The notes: generated by a model from the sequence alone, not told the origin. Counted from the first letter of the stretch, positions 53,051 through 62,812 are shown. The stretch is DNA of 64,000 nucleotides from Bradyrhizobium sp. 1 (GCF_023073315.1 NZ_JADPJH010000018.1:557534-621533), one strand, 5' to 3'. Numbers and translations are program-made.

Positions 53051-55318
53051 ATGCGGAGCGCGTCGGGAGGTCCCCGCGTCTTGTTGAGACGGCTCCGCGA
53101 AACCATGGCGGAGCAGGTCTCGGCCCAGGAGCGGCTGGACAAGATCGTGGTGCTGATCGCCGCCAACATGGTGGCCGAGGTCTGCTCGGTCTATGTGCTG
53201 CGCGTCGACAACACGCTCGAGCTCTATGCCACCGAAGGCCTCAACCGCGAGGCGGTGCACCATACCGTGCTCAGCGCCCATGAGGGCCTGGTCGGCCTGG
53301 TCGCGAGCGAGGCGACCCCGCTCAATCTGAACGACGCGCAGAGCCATCCGGCCTTCTCGTTCCGGCCGGAGACCGGTGAAGAGATCTACCACTCCTTCCT
53401 CGGCGTGCCGATCCTGCGCGCCGGCAACACGCTCGGCGTGTTGGTGGTGCAGAACCGCGCCAAGCGCACCTATGTCGAGGAGGAGCTCGAGGCGCTGCAG
53501 ACCACCGCGATGGTGCTGGCGGAGCTGATCGCCTCGGGCGAGCTGTCGGCGCTGGCCCAGCCCGGCCTCGAGCCGGCCGCGCGCCACTCGATGCAGAAGG
53601 TCGGAGCGATCCTGTCGGAAGGCATCGCGCTCGGCCATGTCGTGCTGCATGAGCCGCGCGTCGTCATCAAGGACTACATCGCCGAGGATCTGCCGAAGGA
53701 AATCAAGCGGCTCGACACCGCGCTCGCAAAACTGCGCGCCGATCTCGACCGCATGCTGGAGCGCGGCGACGTCGCCGAGGGCGGCGAGCATCGCGAGGTG
53801 CTGGAAGCCTACCGCATGTTCGCCAACGACCAGGGCTGGTCGCACAAACTGCACGAGGCGGTCGCCACCGGCCTCACGGCGGAAGCCGCCGTCGAGCGCG
53901 TGCAGTCCGACACCCGCGCGCGCATGCTGCGCTCAACCGATCCCTATTTGCGCGACCGGCTGCATGACCTCGAAGACCTCGGCTACCGCCTGATGCGGCA
54001 GCTGGTCGGCCAGGATCATGCGCCTTCACGCGAACAATTGCCCGACAATGCCATCGTCATCGCGCGCGCGATGGGCCCGGCGGCGCTGCTTGACTACGAC
54101 CGCAAGCGCCTGCGCGGCATCATATTGGAGGAAGGCACCGCCAATTCCCACGTCTCGATCGTGGCGCGCGCACTCGGCATTCCCGCGGTCGGCGAGGTGC
54201 CGAATGCGCCGGGAATCGCCGATCCCGGCGACGCCGTCATCGTCGACGGCACCTCCGGCTCGATCTATGTGCGTCCATCGCAGGAGGTCGAGGCGGCCTT
54301 CGCCGAGCGCGTGCGCTTCCGCGCTCGCCGCCAGGCGCAGTATCTGGCGCTGCGCGACCTGCCCTGCGTCACCAAGGACGGCGAGAAGGTCGAGCTGATG
54401 ATCAATGCGGGTCTCGCCATCGACCTGCCGCATATCGAGGACACCGGCAGCGCCGGCATCGGCCTGTTCCGCACCGAGCTGCAATTCATGGTGGGACAGA
54501 GCCTGCCGCGCACCAGCGACCAGCTCGCGCTGTATCGCACCGTGCTGGATGCCGCCGGCACCAAGCCCGTGACCTTCCGCACCCTCGACATCGGCGGCGA
54601 CAAGGCGCTGCCCTACATGGAAGCGGTGATCGAGGAAAATCCCGCGCTCGGCTGGCGCGCGATCCGGCTCGGGCTCGATCGTCCCGGCCTGCTGCGCGGG
54701 CAGATCCGTGCGCTGCTGCGCGCCGGCGGCGGCCGTGCGCTGCGCATCATGTTCCCGATGATTTCCGAGGTCGCCGAATTCGATTCGGCGAAGGCGCTGG
54801 TCGAGCGCGAGCTGACCTATCTGCGCCAGCACGGCCACACGCTGCCTGAAAGAATCGACATCGGCACCATGGTCGAGGTGCCCGCGCTGCTGTATCAGCT
54901 CGACGAGCTGCTGAAGAAGGTCGACTTCATCTCGGTCGGCTCCAACGACCTGTTCCAGTTCCTGTTCGCGGTCGACCGCGGCAATGCCAAGGTGTCCGAA
55001 CGCTTCGACACCATGTCGGCGCCGATCCTGCGCGTGCTGCGCGAGATCGCGCAAAAGTCCAACGTTGCGAAGAAGTCGCTGTCGCTCTGCGGCGAGATGG
55101 CTTCCAAGCCGATCGGCGCGCTGGCGCTGATCGCGATGGGCTATCGCTCGCTGTCGCTCTCGGCGACCGCGCTCGGTCCGGTCAAGGCGATGGTGATCGA
55201 TCTCGACGCGAAGAAGGCCGAAGCGATGCTCGGGCCCTTGCTGGATGCGCCCTCCGGCAGCGTCTCGATCCGGCAGAAGCTGACGGAATTTGCCGAGGCC
55301 GAAGGCCTGGCGTTGTAG
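53051..55318 (+). CDS. ptsP: phosphoenolpyruvate-protein phosphotransferase PtsP (EI-Ntr)
   Basis: EI-Ntr is the first phosphotransfer enzyme of the nitrogen PTS (PtsP-NPr-EIIA-Ntr), a regulatory cascade linking nitrogen, carbon and potassium status. The 755-residue protein has an N-terminal GAF domain (about 20-165, glutamine sensing in relatives), then enzyme I: the PEP-utiliser N domain, the phospho-His loop TANSHVSIVARALG with His367, and the PEP-binding barrel (GIGLFRTELQFM; SVGSNDLFQFLFAVDRGN). The length is typical of rhizobial PtsP. It lies 57 bases upstream of prfA, probably in one transcript. Confidence 0.97.
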   Translation: MRSASGGPRVLLRRLRETMAEQVSAQERLDKIVVLIAANMVAEVCSVYVLRVDNTLELYATEGLNREAVHHTVLSAHEGLVGLVASEATPLNLNDAQSHPAFSFRPETGEEIYHSFLGVPILRAGNTLGVLVVQNRAKRTYVEEELEALQTTAMVLAELIASGELSALAQPGLEPAARHSMQKVGAILSEGIALGHVVLHEPRVVIKDYIAEDLPKEIKRLDTALAKLRADLDRMLERGDVAEGGEHREVLEAYRMFANDQGWSHKLHEAVATGLTAEAAVERVQSDTRARMLRSTDPYLRDRLHDLEDLGYRLMRQLVGQDHAPSREQLPDNAIVIARAMGPAALLDYDRKRLRGIILEEGTANSHVSIVARALGIPAVGEVPNAPGIADPGDAVIVDGTSGSIYVRPSQEVEAAFAERVRFRARRQAQYLALRDLPCVTKDGEKVELMINAGLAIDLPHIEDTGSAGIGLFRTELQFMVGQSLPRTSDQLALYRTVLDAAGTKPVTFRTLDIGGDKALPYMEAVIEENPALGWRAIRLGLDRPGLLRGQIRALLRAGGGRALRIMFPMISEVAEFDSAKALVERELTYLRQHGHTLPERIDIGTMVEVPALLYQLDELLKKVDFISVGSNDLFQFLFAVDRGNAKVSERFDTMSAPILRVLREIAQKSNVAKKSLSLCGEMASKPIGALALIAMGYRSLSLSATALGPVKAMVIDLDAKKAEAMLGPLLDAPSGSVSIRQKLTEFAEAEGLAL

Positions 55319-55375
55319 CGGGCCTGTCCGCCCGCCTTCGCCGCCTCGCTTCCCTCCGCCTTTGAGACCAAACCG

Positions 55376-56461
55376 ATGTCGTCACTCCCCGAAACCAAAC
55401 TGGACATCCTGCTCGCGCATCACGCTTCGCTCGAGGCCGAATCGCTGGGACAGCTCGCCTCCGAGCGCTATGTGCAGATCACGCGCGAGCTCGCCGAGAT
55501 CAACCCGCTGATCGAGGCGGTGAAGACCTATCGCTCTGCCGTGAAAGAGCTTGCCGACACAGAGGCGCTGATCGCCGATCCCGCGACGGATGCCGAGATG
55601 CGCGGCATGGCGGAAGCCGAGCGCGACGAGCTGGCGCCCAAGATCGAGGAACTGGTCCAGAAAATCCGCGTGGCGCTGCTGCCCAAGGACGCCATGGACG
55701 ACCGCAACGTCGTGCTGGAAATCCGCGCCGGCACCGGCGGCGACGAGGCTTCGCTGTTCGCCGGCGACCTGTTCCGGATGTATGAGCGGTTTGCGAGCCT
55801 GCAGGGCTGGAAGGTCGAGGTGATTTCGGCGAGCGAAGGCACCGTCGGCGGCTACAAGGAAATCATCGCGGAGGTGCAGGGTCGCGGCGCGTTCTCGAAG
55901 CTGAAATTCGAATCCGGCGTGCACCGCGTGCAGCGCGTGCCCGACACCGAAACGCAGGGCCGCATCCACACCTCTGCGGCGACGGTCGCCGTGATGCCGG
56001 AGGTCGAGGAGGTCGACGTCGAGATCAAGAACGACGATCTGCGGATCGAGACCATGCGCGCGGGAGGCGCCGGCGGCCAGCACGTCAACAAGACGGAATC
56101 GGCGATCCGCATCACCCACATCCCGACCGGCATCGTGGTGATGATGCAGGACAGCCGCTCGCAGCACAAGAACCGCGCTTCCGCGATGAACATCCTGCGC
56201 TCGCGCATCTACGACGCCGAACAGCAGCGGCTCGACGCCGCACGCTCGGCGGAACGCAAGGAGAAGGTCGGCTCCGGCGATCGCAGCGAGCGCATCCGCA
56301 CGTATAATTTCCCGCAAGGGCGCGTCACCGACCACCGCATCAACCTGACGCTCTACAAGCTGCCGCAGGTGATCGCGGGCGAAGCGCTCGGCGAATTGAC
56401 CGACGCGCTGACCACCGAGCACCAGGCCGCGCAGCTCGCCGCGCAAGGCGCGGCGACCTGA
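55376..56461 (+). CDS. prfA: peptide chain release factor 1
   Basis: RF1 ends translation at UAA and UAG. The 361-residue protein has the GGQ triad at 233-235 ([11 protein letters not shown]), the same numbering as E. coli RF1, and a P-x-T stop-codon motif in [16 protein letters not shown], appropriate for RF1 rather than the S-P-F of RF2. The Gln of GGQ is the substrate of PrmC, whose gene in most genomes follows directly. Here prmC is 6.9 kb away at 63317. Confidence 0.97.
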   Translation: MSSLPETKLDILLAHHASLEAESLGQLASERYVQITRELAEINPLIEAVKTYRSAVKELADTEALIADPATDAEMRGMAEAERDELAPKIEELVQKIRVALLPKDAMDDRNVVLEIRAGTGGDEASLFAGDLFRMYERFASLQGWKVEVISASEGTVGGYKEIIAEVQGRGAFSKLKFESGVHRVQRVPDTETQGRIHTSAATVAVMPEVEEVDVEIKNDDLRIETMRAGGAGGQHVNKTESAIRITHIPTGIVVMMQDSRSQHKNRASAMNILRSRIYDAEQQRLDAARSAERKEKVGSGDRSERIRTYNFPQGRVTDHRINLTLYKLPQVIAGEALGELTDALTTEHQAAQLAAQGAAT

Positions 56462-56480
56462 GGGCGCACTGGACGCAGCG

Positions 56481-56960
56481 TCAGGCCCCGCTGGAGGCGC
56501 GGAACGACTTCAGGAGCCGGCTCAACGCCGGGCTCGCGGCGCGGCGGAGCTCCTCGAGATTCTTCCGGGAAAGCGCCTGGAGCTTCTGCTCCCCCTTCTT
56601 CGTCAGCTTGAGATGTACGCGTCTGGCGTCTTCCGGATCGGCGACGCGATCAACCAGCCCGAGCTTCGCGAGGCGGTTGATCAACTCGACGGCAGAGTGA
56701 TGCCGGACCAGCAGGAATCGCGCGACATCGCCGACTGTCGCCGGGCCTGGACGGACAAAGCCTTTGATCCCGAGCAGCGCCTGATGCTGCGTCGGCGTCA
56801 ATCCCTGTTCGGCAGCCGCCGCCTCGCTGAATGCCAGAAAGCTCCGGATCTGGTAGCGAAACTGCGCCAGCGCCGCGTAGTCGGCGTCGCGCATCGCGTC
56901 GCCGCTGCGCCTGGCCGACGTCGCCACTTTGGACCGCTGCGCCTTCTTCGCCTGAACCAT
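56481..56960 (-). CDS. MarR-family transcriptional regulator
   Basis: A 159-residue winged-helix protein starting MVQAKKAQRSK. Visible are FRYQIRSFLAFSEAAAAEQG (dimer helix), LTPTQHQALLGIKGF, the recognition helix VRHHSAVELINRLAKLGLVDR, and a wing VADPEDARRVHLKLTKKG. The start at 56960 has GAGG just upstream; the extension to 57032 is not supported. It is convergent with prfA (20-base gap) and behind the alpha-CTD-like gene, so it may regulate the nearby transporter genes. Ligand unknown. Confidence 0.9.
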   Translation of the reverse strand: MVQAKKAQRSKVATSARRSGDAMRDADYAALAQFRYQIRSFLAFSEAAAAEQGLTPTQHQALLGIKGFVRPGPATVGDVARFLLVRHHSAVELINRLAKLGLVDRVADPEDARRVHLKLTKKGEQKLQALSRKNLEELRRAASPALSRLLKSFRASSGA

Positions 56961-57068
56961 GCCACCTCGACCATGCCGCCCACCGTCGCGGGAGACATAG
57001 CCCAAAGTAGCAACCGGCCGCAGCCGGACCAATCGGCCGGTGTCACGGATGCACAGCTATCCGATCGC

Positions 57069-57683
57069 CTATTCGAAGCTGGACAGCAGGATTTTCACCA
57101 GGATGACCTGAAACGCGATCGGGATGCGGACGCTCTTCCGCCGGATCGAGCGCTGCAGCGCGCCGGCGATCTCGGCGGTGGTGAGGCTGCCTGCCGACGC
57201 ATTGGCGATCAGCTCCGTCCACATCTGCGACAGCGAGCCCCCGGGCGGGATCACCGGCTTGATGGTCACGCCGCAGCCCTGCGCCCAGTCGGCGATCTCC
57301 CGCATGGTATGAGGACCGCAATTGCGCGCGGTCGCGAGGCGCTCGGCCGTCAGTGTGCGCAGTAATTCGCGCGAGGGTGACCAGGCGCCCTTCGGCGGCT
57401 GCTCGCCCGTCAGCTCGACCGCAAGCTCCTTGAGGACGTTCTGGGCGCGCACGCTCAGTCGCTTCATCGGCACCGGCGCGCGCTTCGCCTGCACGGAGCC
57501 GATGGCCGGTCCACGCTCGCCGGTAGGCCGGTTACGTGGCTCGGCCAAGCGGGAAGCATCGCCGGACTGCGGCGTCGCGCGCTGGTCGTTGCCCTCCGCG
57601 GGCCACCCAGCCTCCGGCCGCTCCGCCTCCTGCGGCCAGGATCGTCGCTTCCGGGCACCCGCCACTGTCGTCTGCCGCGCCAT
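57069..57683 (-). CDS. protein with RNA polymerase alpha-CTD-like domain
   Basis: A 204-residue protein. The N-terminal 75 residues are Arg/Pro-rich and probably disordered. Residues about 75-150 resemble the alpha subunit C-terminal domain: KRLSVRAQNVLKEL as helix 1, then LLRTLTAERLATARNCGPHTMREIADWAQGCG like the helix-hairpin-helix that binds UP elements. The C-terminal part (SLSQMWTELIANASAG...) has no known family. It may bind DNA or RNA polymerase. It is divergent from the ABC operon across a region with a 17-base palindrome. ATGs at 57716 and 57710 are alternatives. Confidence 0.68.
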   Translation of the reverse strand: MARQTTVAGARKRRSWPQEAERPEAGWPAEGNDQRATPQSGDASRLAEPRNRPTGERGPAIGSVQAKRAPVPMKRLSVRAQNVLKELAVELTGEQPPKGAWSPSRELLRTLTAERLATARNCGPHTMREIADWAQGCGVTIKPVIPPGGSLSQMWTELIANASAGSLTTAEIAGALQRSIRRKSVRIPIAFQVILVKILLSSFE

Positions 57684-57728
57684 CTCTCTCGCCGAACCCG
57701 CCAGCCTCATACTCACAAAGACTAATAT

Positions 57729-57745
57729 ATATCGTGATCCGATAT
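57729..57745. promoter_or_regulatory. palindrome ATATCG-N5-CGATAT in divergent promoter
   Basis: A perfect 6+6 palindrome with a five-base centre, in an AT-rich patch 46 bases before the alpha-CTD-like start and about 190 bases before the binding-protein gene. A TTTCGTC/GACGAAA pair (57763-57787) and a TTGACA (57788-57793) follow, which could form the promoter of the plus-strand operon. The size suits a dimeric regulator. Confidence 0.6.
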
Positions 57746-57934
57746 GTTTTCACGCGGTAATTTTCGTCGTTCGACCAAAGACGAAATTGACAGAAGGCCT
57801 TCACAAGCCATGCATAGGGCCAAGAGCTACACGCGGATGTGACGTGCCCGGCGCGGCAGGCCTTTGAGGTCGACTGGCGCCGGACAGGTCGTGCTTGCGC
57901 CTGCAGACAAGAACGATGTTCGGAGGAAACGACC

Positions 57935-59266
57935 ATGACTGACGATCTCATCCGCCGCGGCCTCTCGCGCCGTGGCCTGCTCCAGACCACCGCCGGCCTG
58001 ATCGGCGGCACGATGCTGCCGGCGATCCCGGCCTTCGCCGAGGACCAGCCGATCGGTTCCTATCCGGCGGGCGTGTCGGGTTCCACCGCTTTCATCGGCA
58101 TCTCGGTGCCGCGCACCGGCACCTACGCGGTGCAGGGCGAGGACGAGCTCAAGGGCTACCAGCTCGCGATCGAGCACATCAACAGCGGCCACGAGCTGAT
58201 CAAGAAGATCTCGCCGAAGACCAGCAAGGGCGTGCTCGGCAAGGAGCTGAAGTTCGGCGTCGCGGACTCCGCGGCCAAGCCGAATGAAGCGGTGCAGGCG
58301 CAGCAGCGCTTCATCAGCGAGAACAAGGCGATCATGATCACCGGCGGCACGTCGAGCGCCGTCGCGGTCGCGCTGAACAAGCTCGCCCAGCGCGAGCACG
58401 TGCTGTTCGTATGCGGCATCTCCGGCTCGAACGACACCACCGGCAAGGACTGCGTCCGCTACGGAGTCCGCCAGAATTTCTTCGGCCAGACCGCGGCAGC
58501 CGCGATCGGGCCGGTGATGGTGCGGGAGTTCGGTAAGAACAAGAAGGCGGCTTACCTGACGCCCGACTACACCTACGGTCACACCGTCACCAAATCGATG
58601 CAGGACTTCCTCGCAACCGCGGGCTGGACCACAACGACCAACCAGGTCGCACCGCTCGGCGCGCCCGACTATTCCTCCTACCTGCTGAACGTCGCGAACT
58701 CCGGCGCCGACGTGCTCATCAACGTCAATTGGGGCCACGACGCGGTGCTGTCGACCCAGCAGGCCAAGCAATTCGGCGTGCTCGACAAGATGAAGCTGGT
58801 CGTCCCCTACCAGGTGCCGTTCATCGCGCGCGAGACCGGCGGCCTGATGCAGGGCGTCTACGCCGCCACCGACTATTGGTGGACGATCGAAGACAAGTTC
58901 CCGCTGGCCAAGATGTTCAACGAGGCGTTCGAGAAGAAGTACGGCTACAAGCCGGAATGGGGCGCCGAGAACGCTTATGTCAGCTTCGCCCACTGGGCTC
59001 ACATGTGCGAGCAAGCCGGCAGCTTCAATCCGCCCGACGTGATCAAGGCTTATGAGAAGGGCGAGACGATTCCCTCCCTCGTCGGCGACGTGCATTACCG
59101 CCCCGAGGATCACCAGTGCGTCCGCCCGGTGATCATCGTCAAGGGCAAGCAGCAGAAGGACATGAAGAACAAGGAAGACTGGTACGACGTCGTCGAGATC
59201 GTCCCGGGTGAAGGCCTGATGCAGAAGCCGGACGCCTTCGGCTGCCATCTCGGCGACTACACCTGA
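57935..59266 (+). CDS. branched-chain-type ABC transporter solute-binding protein
   Basis: A 443-residue binding protein with a twin-arginine signal (LSRRGLLQTTAGLIGGTMLP) cleaved after AFA near residue 39. The mature part is the Leu/Ile/Val family (ISVPRTGTYAVQGEDELKGYQ, GGTSSAVAVALNKLAQ, YGHTVTKSMQDF, GAENAYVSFAHW), with the substrate probably an amino acid or aromatic acid. GGAGGA at 57922-57927 fixes the ATG. A terminator after this gene would lower expression of the permease genes below that of the binding protein. Confidence 0.93.
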   Translation: MTDDLIRRGLSRRGLLQTTAGLIGGTMLPAIPAFAEDQPIGSYPAGVSGSTAFIGISVPRTGTYAVQGEDELKGYQLAIEHINSGHELIKKISPKTSKGVLGKELKFGVADSAAKPNEAVQAQQRFISENKAIMITGGTSSAVAVALNKLAQREHVLFVCGISGSNDTTGKDCVRYGVRQNFFGQTAAAAIGPVMVREFGKNKKAAYLTPDYTYGHTVTKSMQDFLATAGWTTTTNQVAPLGAPDYSSYLLNVANSGADVLINVNWGHDAVLSTQQAKQFGVLDKMKLVVPYQVPFIARETGGLMQGVYAATDYWWTIEDKFPLAKMFNEAFEKKYGYKPEWGAENAYVSFAHWAHMCEQAGSFNPPDVIKAYEKGETIPSLVGDVHYRPEDHQCVRPVIIVKGKQQKDMKNKEDWYDVVEIVPGEGLMQKPDAFGCHLGDYT

Positions 59267-59283
59267 TCCTGAACTAATCCCTG

Positions 59284-59327
59284 TGACGCCGTAGGCCTTA
59301 CTCTGGACCTGCGGCGTCACCTTTTTT
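59284..59327 (+). terminator. rho-independent terminator / attenuator after binding protein
   Basis: TGACGCCGTAGG (59284-59295) pairs with CCTGCGGCGTCA (59308-59319) with a single G-U-type mismatch, followed by a six-T run (59322-59327). It stands inside the operon between the binding-protein and permease genes, so it likely gives differential expression. Confidence 0.8.
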
Positions 59328-59365
59328 GACGCAGCTCAACCGCGCGTCACAACAGCGATTGTCGC

Positions 59366-60241
59366 ATGATCAGTTGGCCCAACCTCGTTTCGCAGCTTTT
59401 CAACGGGCTCGCGCTCGGCGCCCTGCTCGCGCTGATCAGCTCCGGCCTGACCATCATCTACGGCACGCTCGGCGTGCTCAACCTCGCGCATGGCGCGATG
59501 TTCATGATCGGCGGCTATGCCGGCTTCGTCGCCTACCAGTATACCGAGTCGTTCATCCTCGCCGTCATCGCGGGCTCGCTGTTCGTGATGCTGCTCGGCG
59601 TCGTGATGGAACGCGTCATCATCCGCCATTTCTATCATCGCCCGCATGAGGACCAGCTGCTGGTGACGTTCGGGCTCGGCATCTGCTTCGTCGAGCTCGT
59701 CCGCCTGATCTTCTCGAGCCAGTCGCAGCTGGTGCCGCCGCCGGCGCTGTTCCAGGGCATCACCAATCTCGGCTTCATGTTCTACCCGACCTACCGCCTC
59801 GCCGTCGTCGGCATCGTCGCGGTCGCGCTCGGCGCCCTGTTCATCATCCTCTACCGGACCCGGCTCGGCATGATTGTGCGCGCCGGCATCGAGGATTCGG
59901 TGATGGTCGATTCGCTCGGCATCAACGTCTACCGCGTCTTCATGGTCGTATTCGGCATCGGCGCCATGGCCGCCGGCTTTGCCGGCATCGTCAACGCGCC
60001 GGTGGTGTCGCTGACACCAGGCATCGGCGACGACATCCTGGTCCAGACCTTCGTGGTGGTGGTGATCGGCGGCGTCGGCTCGTTCCCCGGCGCGATCCTC
60101 GGCGGCCTGATCGCCGGCGAGATCATCAGCGTCACCTCCATGTTCAATCCCGGCTACGCCTATGTGATGCTGTTTGCGGCAATGACGCTCGTCCTCGTGG
60201 TGCGACCGCATGGCCTGCTCGGCACAAAGGGCCGCGAGTAA
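59366..60241 (+). CDS. branched-chain-type ABC permease, LivH-like
   Basis: A 291-residue permease with eight or so membrane segments: ALGALLALISSGLTIIYGTLG, LNLAHGAMFMIGGYAGFVAY, RTRLGMIVRAGIEDSVMVDSLGINV (the cytoplasmic EAA-like loop) and VVVVIGGVGSFPGAILGGLIAGE. It forms the membrane channel with the fused LivM part of the next gene, 11 bases downstream. Confidence 0.94.
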   Translation: MISWPNLVSQLFNGLALGALLALISSGLTIIYGTLGVLNLAHGAMFMIGGYAGFVAYQYTESFILAVIAGSLFVMLLGVVMERVIIRHFYHRPHEDQLLVTFGLGICFVELVRLIFSSQSQLVPPPALFQGITNLGFMFYPTYRLAVVGIVAVALGALFIILYRTRLGMIVRAGIEDSVMVDSLGINVYRVFMVVFGIGAMAAGFAGIVNAPVVSLTPGIGDDILVQTFVVVVIGGVGSFPGAILGGLIAGEIISVTSMFNPGYAYVMLFAAMTLVLVVRPHGLLGTKGRE

Positions 60242-60252
60242 GCGATTTCCCG

Positions 60253-62094
60253 ATGCTCAAGCAACGCCCGTTCCTGATCGAGACACTGACGGCCATCGGC
60301 CTGATCGTGGCTCCCTTCGTGCTGCCCCATCTCGGCTTCGCGCCCAACACCGTGAACCGGATCCTGGTCTGGGGCCTGTTCGGCCTCGGCTTCGACATCC
60401 TGTTCGGCTTCACTGGGCTGCTGTCGTTCGGCCAGTCCGCCTTCTACGGCACCGGCGGCTTCGTCGCGGCATACCTGCTGACCCGCACCGGCTTCAGCAA
60501 CGTGCTGGGCGCGCTGGTCATCGGCATGATCGCGGCGGCGGCGACCGGCTATCTGATCGGCCTGATTGCGCTGCGCCGCACCGGTATCTACTTCGCGATG
60601 ATCACGGTGGCGATCGCGGAAGTATTCTTCTTCGTCGAGTTCAATCCACTCTCGGATTTCACCGGCGGCGAGAACGGCCTGCCGGGCGTGCCCACGCCGA
60701 GCTTCAATCTCGGCTTCACCACCATCCACTTCACCAACGGCTGGTCGCTCTATCAGTTCATCGCACTGTGCTACTTCGTCGGCGTCATCATCGCGCTCAG
60801 AATCGTGCGCTCGCCGGTCGGTGCCATTTTCAGTGCGATCCGGGACAATCCGCTGCGCGCGACCGCCGTCGGCCACAACATCCACGGCTACAAGCTGACC
60901 GCGTTCGTGATCGCCGCCGCTTACGCGGGCTTCGCCGGCGGCCTGCTCGGCGTGCTCCAGGCCTTCATGCCACCGGACGCCTTCACTTTCGACACGTCCG
61001 GCCAGCTCGTGATGCAGACCGCCATTGGCGGAAGGGGCACGCTGTTCGGCCCCCTGGTCGGCGCAACCGTCTGGCTCTTCCTGCAGGATTTCCTGCAGTC
61101 CGCGCTGGGCCTCGGAGCGGCCTGGAAGCTGGTGCTGGGCGTCGTATTCGTGCTGCTGGTCTGTTTCCTGCGCGGCGGTATCGTGGGCGGCCTCGTCGAT
61201 CTCTATAGCCTCATGTCCGGCAAGCGAGCGCGGAAGGCTGCGGAGACGGAGGAGGCTGAGGTAGAGGCGCCACAGCAAGCCCCACCCGCCCCGATGCGGG
61301 CCAAGGAGGTCGAACACCCCGCCTATTCCGGGCCGATCCTGAAAGCCACCGGCCTCACCAAGCGCTATGGCGGCCTCGTCGCCAACAGCGACATTGATTT
61401 CAGCGTCAATCAGGGTGAGCTGCGCGGCATCATCGGCCCTAACGGCGCCGGCAAATCGACCTTCTTCAAGATGCTGACCTGCGAGATCGCGCCGACTTCC
61501 GGCCAGATCGTGTTCGAGGGACGCGACATCACGGGATTGAAGGTCACCGAGGTTTGCCAGCTCGGACTGACCAAGAGCTACCAGGTCAACCAGCTCTTCA
61601 CCGGACTGACCGTACGACAGAATCTGACGATCGCCGCGCTCGCAGAACTGCGCGGAAAATTCCGGCTCGATCTGTTCCGCAAGCTCTCGGACGTCAAGGG
61701 CCTGACCGAGCAGGTGGAGCACACGCTCGCTCTGGTCAATTTGAGCCGCCGCGCCGACACGCCGGTATCCGAGCTCGCCTATGGCGAGAAGCGCCGGCTG
61801 GAGATCGGGCTGGCGCTCGCGACGTCGCCGCGCCTGCTGCTGCTCGACGAGCCGCTCGCAGGCATGAGCCCGCGCGAGCGGGTCGAGACCGTCAAGCTGC
61901 TCAAATCGATCGCGCGCGGCCGCACCATGATCATCATCGATCACGACATGGATTCGCTGTTCGAGCTGGTCGAGCGCGTGACCGTGCTCCAGGAAGGCCG
62001 CGTGCTGGTCTCCGGCACGCCCGAGGAAATCAAGACCAACGCCGCGGTGCAGGAAGCCTATCTCGGCGGCGTCCACGGAGAGATCGCCGCATGA
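60253..62094 (+). CDS. LivM-LivG fusion: permease plus ATP-binding protein
   Basis: A 613-residue protein combining two subunits. Residues 1-320 are a LivM-type permease (GLGFDILFGFTGLLSFGQSAFYG; AIRDNPLRATAVGHN; AYAGFAGGLLGVLQAFMPPD). A charged Glu/Pro-rich linker (about 325-355) leads to a LivG-type ATPase (about 355-610) with Walker A GPNGAGKST at 395-403, signature ELAYGEKRRLEIGLAL and Walker B LLLLDEPLAGM. Fusions of these subunits are known but not the rule. The stop overlaps the next start by four bases (ATGA). Confidence 0.94.
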   Translation: MLKQRPFLIETLTAIGLIVAPFVLPHLGFAPNTVNRILVWGLFGLGFDILFGFTGLLSFGQSAFYGTGGFVAAYLLTRTGFSNVLGALVIGMIAAAATGYLIGLIALRRTGIYFAMITVAIAEVFFFVEFNPLSDFTGGENGLPGVPTPSFNLGFTTIHFTNGWSLYQFIALCYFVGVIIALRIVRSPVGAIFSAIRDNPLRATAVGHNIHGYKLTAFVIAAAYAGFAGGLLGVLQAFMPPDAFTFDTSGQLVMQTAIGGRGTLFGPLVGATVWLFLQDFLQSALGLGAAWKLVLGVVFVLLVCFLRGGIVGGLVDLYSLMSGKRARKAAETEEAEVEAPQQAPPAPMRAKEVEHPAYSGPILKATGLTKRYGGLVANSDIDFSVNQGELRGIIGPNGAGKSTFFKMLTCEIAPTSGQIVFEGRDITGLKVTEVCQLGLTKSYQVNQLFTGLTVRQNLTIAALAELRGKFRLDLFRKLSDVKGLTEQVEHTLALVNLSRRADTPVSELAYGEKRRLEIGLALATSPRLLLLDEPLAGMSPRERVETVKLLKSIARGRTMIIIDHDMDSLFELVERVTVLQEGRVLVSGTPEEIKTNAAVQEAYLGGVHGEIAA

Positions 62095-62789
62095 GCCTGA
62101 TCGAGGTCAACGGCCTGAACAGCTATTACGGCGACTCCCACATCCTGTTCGACGTCGCTATGCACGTCGAACGTCACGAAGTGGTGGCGCTGCTCGGCCG
62201 CAACGGCGCCGGCAAGAGCACCACGTTAAAGAGCCTGATGGGCGTCGTGACGCCGCGCAGCGGCAGCGTGAAGTTCGACGGCACCGACATCGCCGGACGC
62301 AGGAGCCACAGAATCGCGCAGGCGGGCATGCAGCTCGTGCACGAGGAGCGGCGCATCTTCGGCAGCCTGTCGGTGGAGGAGAACATTCTCCTTGCCGGGA
62401 TCACTGCACCGAAGCGCTGGCCGCTCGGCCGCATCTACGAGATGTTTCCGCGCCTGAAGGAGCGGCGCAACAACCGCGGCACCGAGCTCTCCGGCGGCGA
62501 GCAGCAGATGCTCGCAATTGCGCGGGCGCTGGTGCGCGATCCCAAGATCGTGCTGCTGGACGAGCCGTTCGAGGGGCTTGCGCCCGTCATCGTCCACGAT
62601 CTCGTCAAGGCCTGCCGCGAGCTTGCGGCCGCCGGCCAGACCATCGTGCTGGTCGAGCAGAATCTGGCAGCGACACTGGCGCTGGCGACGCGGATCTACA
62701 TCATCAACAACGGCCACATCGTGCACGAAGGTCCGGCGCAGGAGCTCAAGGCCCAGCCGGAGCTGCTGCAGCGCTATCTCGGCGTCTAG
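62091..62789 (+). CDS. branched-chain-type ABC ATP-binding protein, LivF-like
   Basis: A 232-residue ATPase starting MSLIEVNGLNSYYGDSHILFDVAM, of which the first 20 or so residues are standard for LivF. Walker A is GRNGAGKSTT, the signature LSGGEQQMLAIARAL, and Walker B IVLLDEPFEGLAP. It completes the importer with the preceding genes. The upstream frame to 61554 is a continuation into the fusion gene and is not used. Confidence 0.95.
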   Translation: MSLIEVNGLNSYYGDSHILFDVAMHVERHEVVALLGRNGAGKSTTLKSLMGVVTPRSGSVKFDGTDIAGRRSHRIAQAGMQLVHEERRIFGSLSVEENILLAGITAPKRWPLGRIYEMFPRLKERRNNRGTELSGGEQQMLAIARALVRDPKIVLLDEPFEGLAPVIVHDLVKACRELAAAGQTIVLVEQNLAATLALATRIYIINNGHIVHEGPAQELKAQPELLQRYLGV

Positions 62790-62812
62790 CATGCGCCGAT
62801 CCGTTGCCAAGT

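Noticed and set aside
60160..62076. Long minus-strand open frame opposite the LivM-LivG fusion
   Set aside because: Antisense shadow; the sense frame has full Walker and permease motifs.
60253..62094. Frameshift or sequencing error joining LivM and LivG
   Set aside because: The frame is continuous with a long charged linker and no overlap of the two domains, so a real fusion is more likely.
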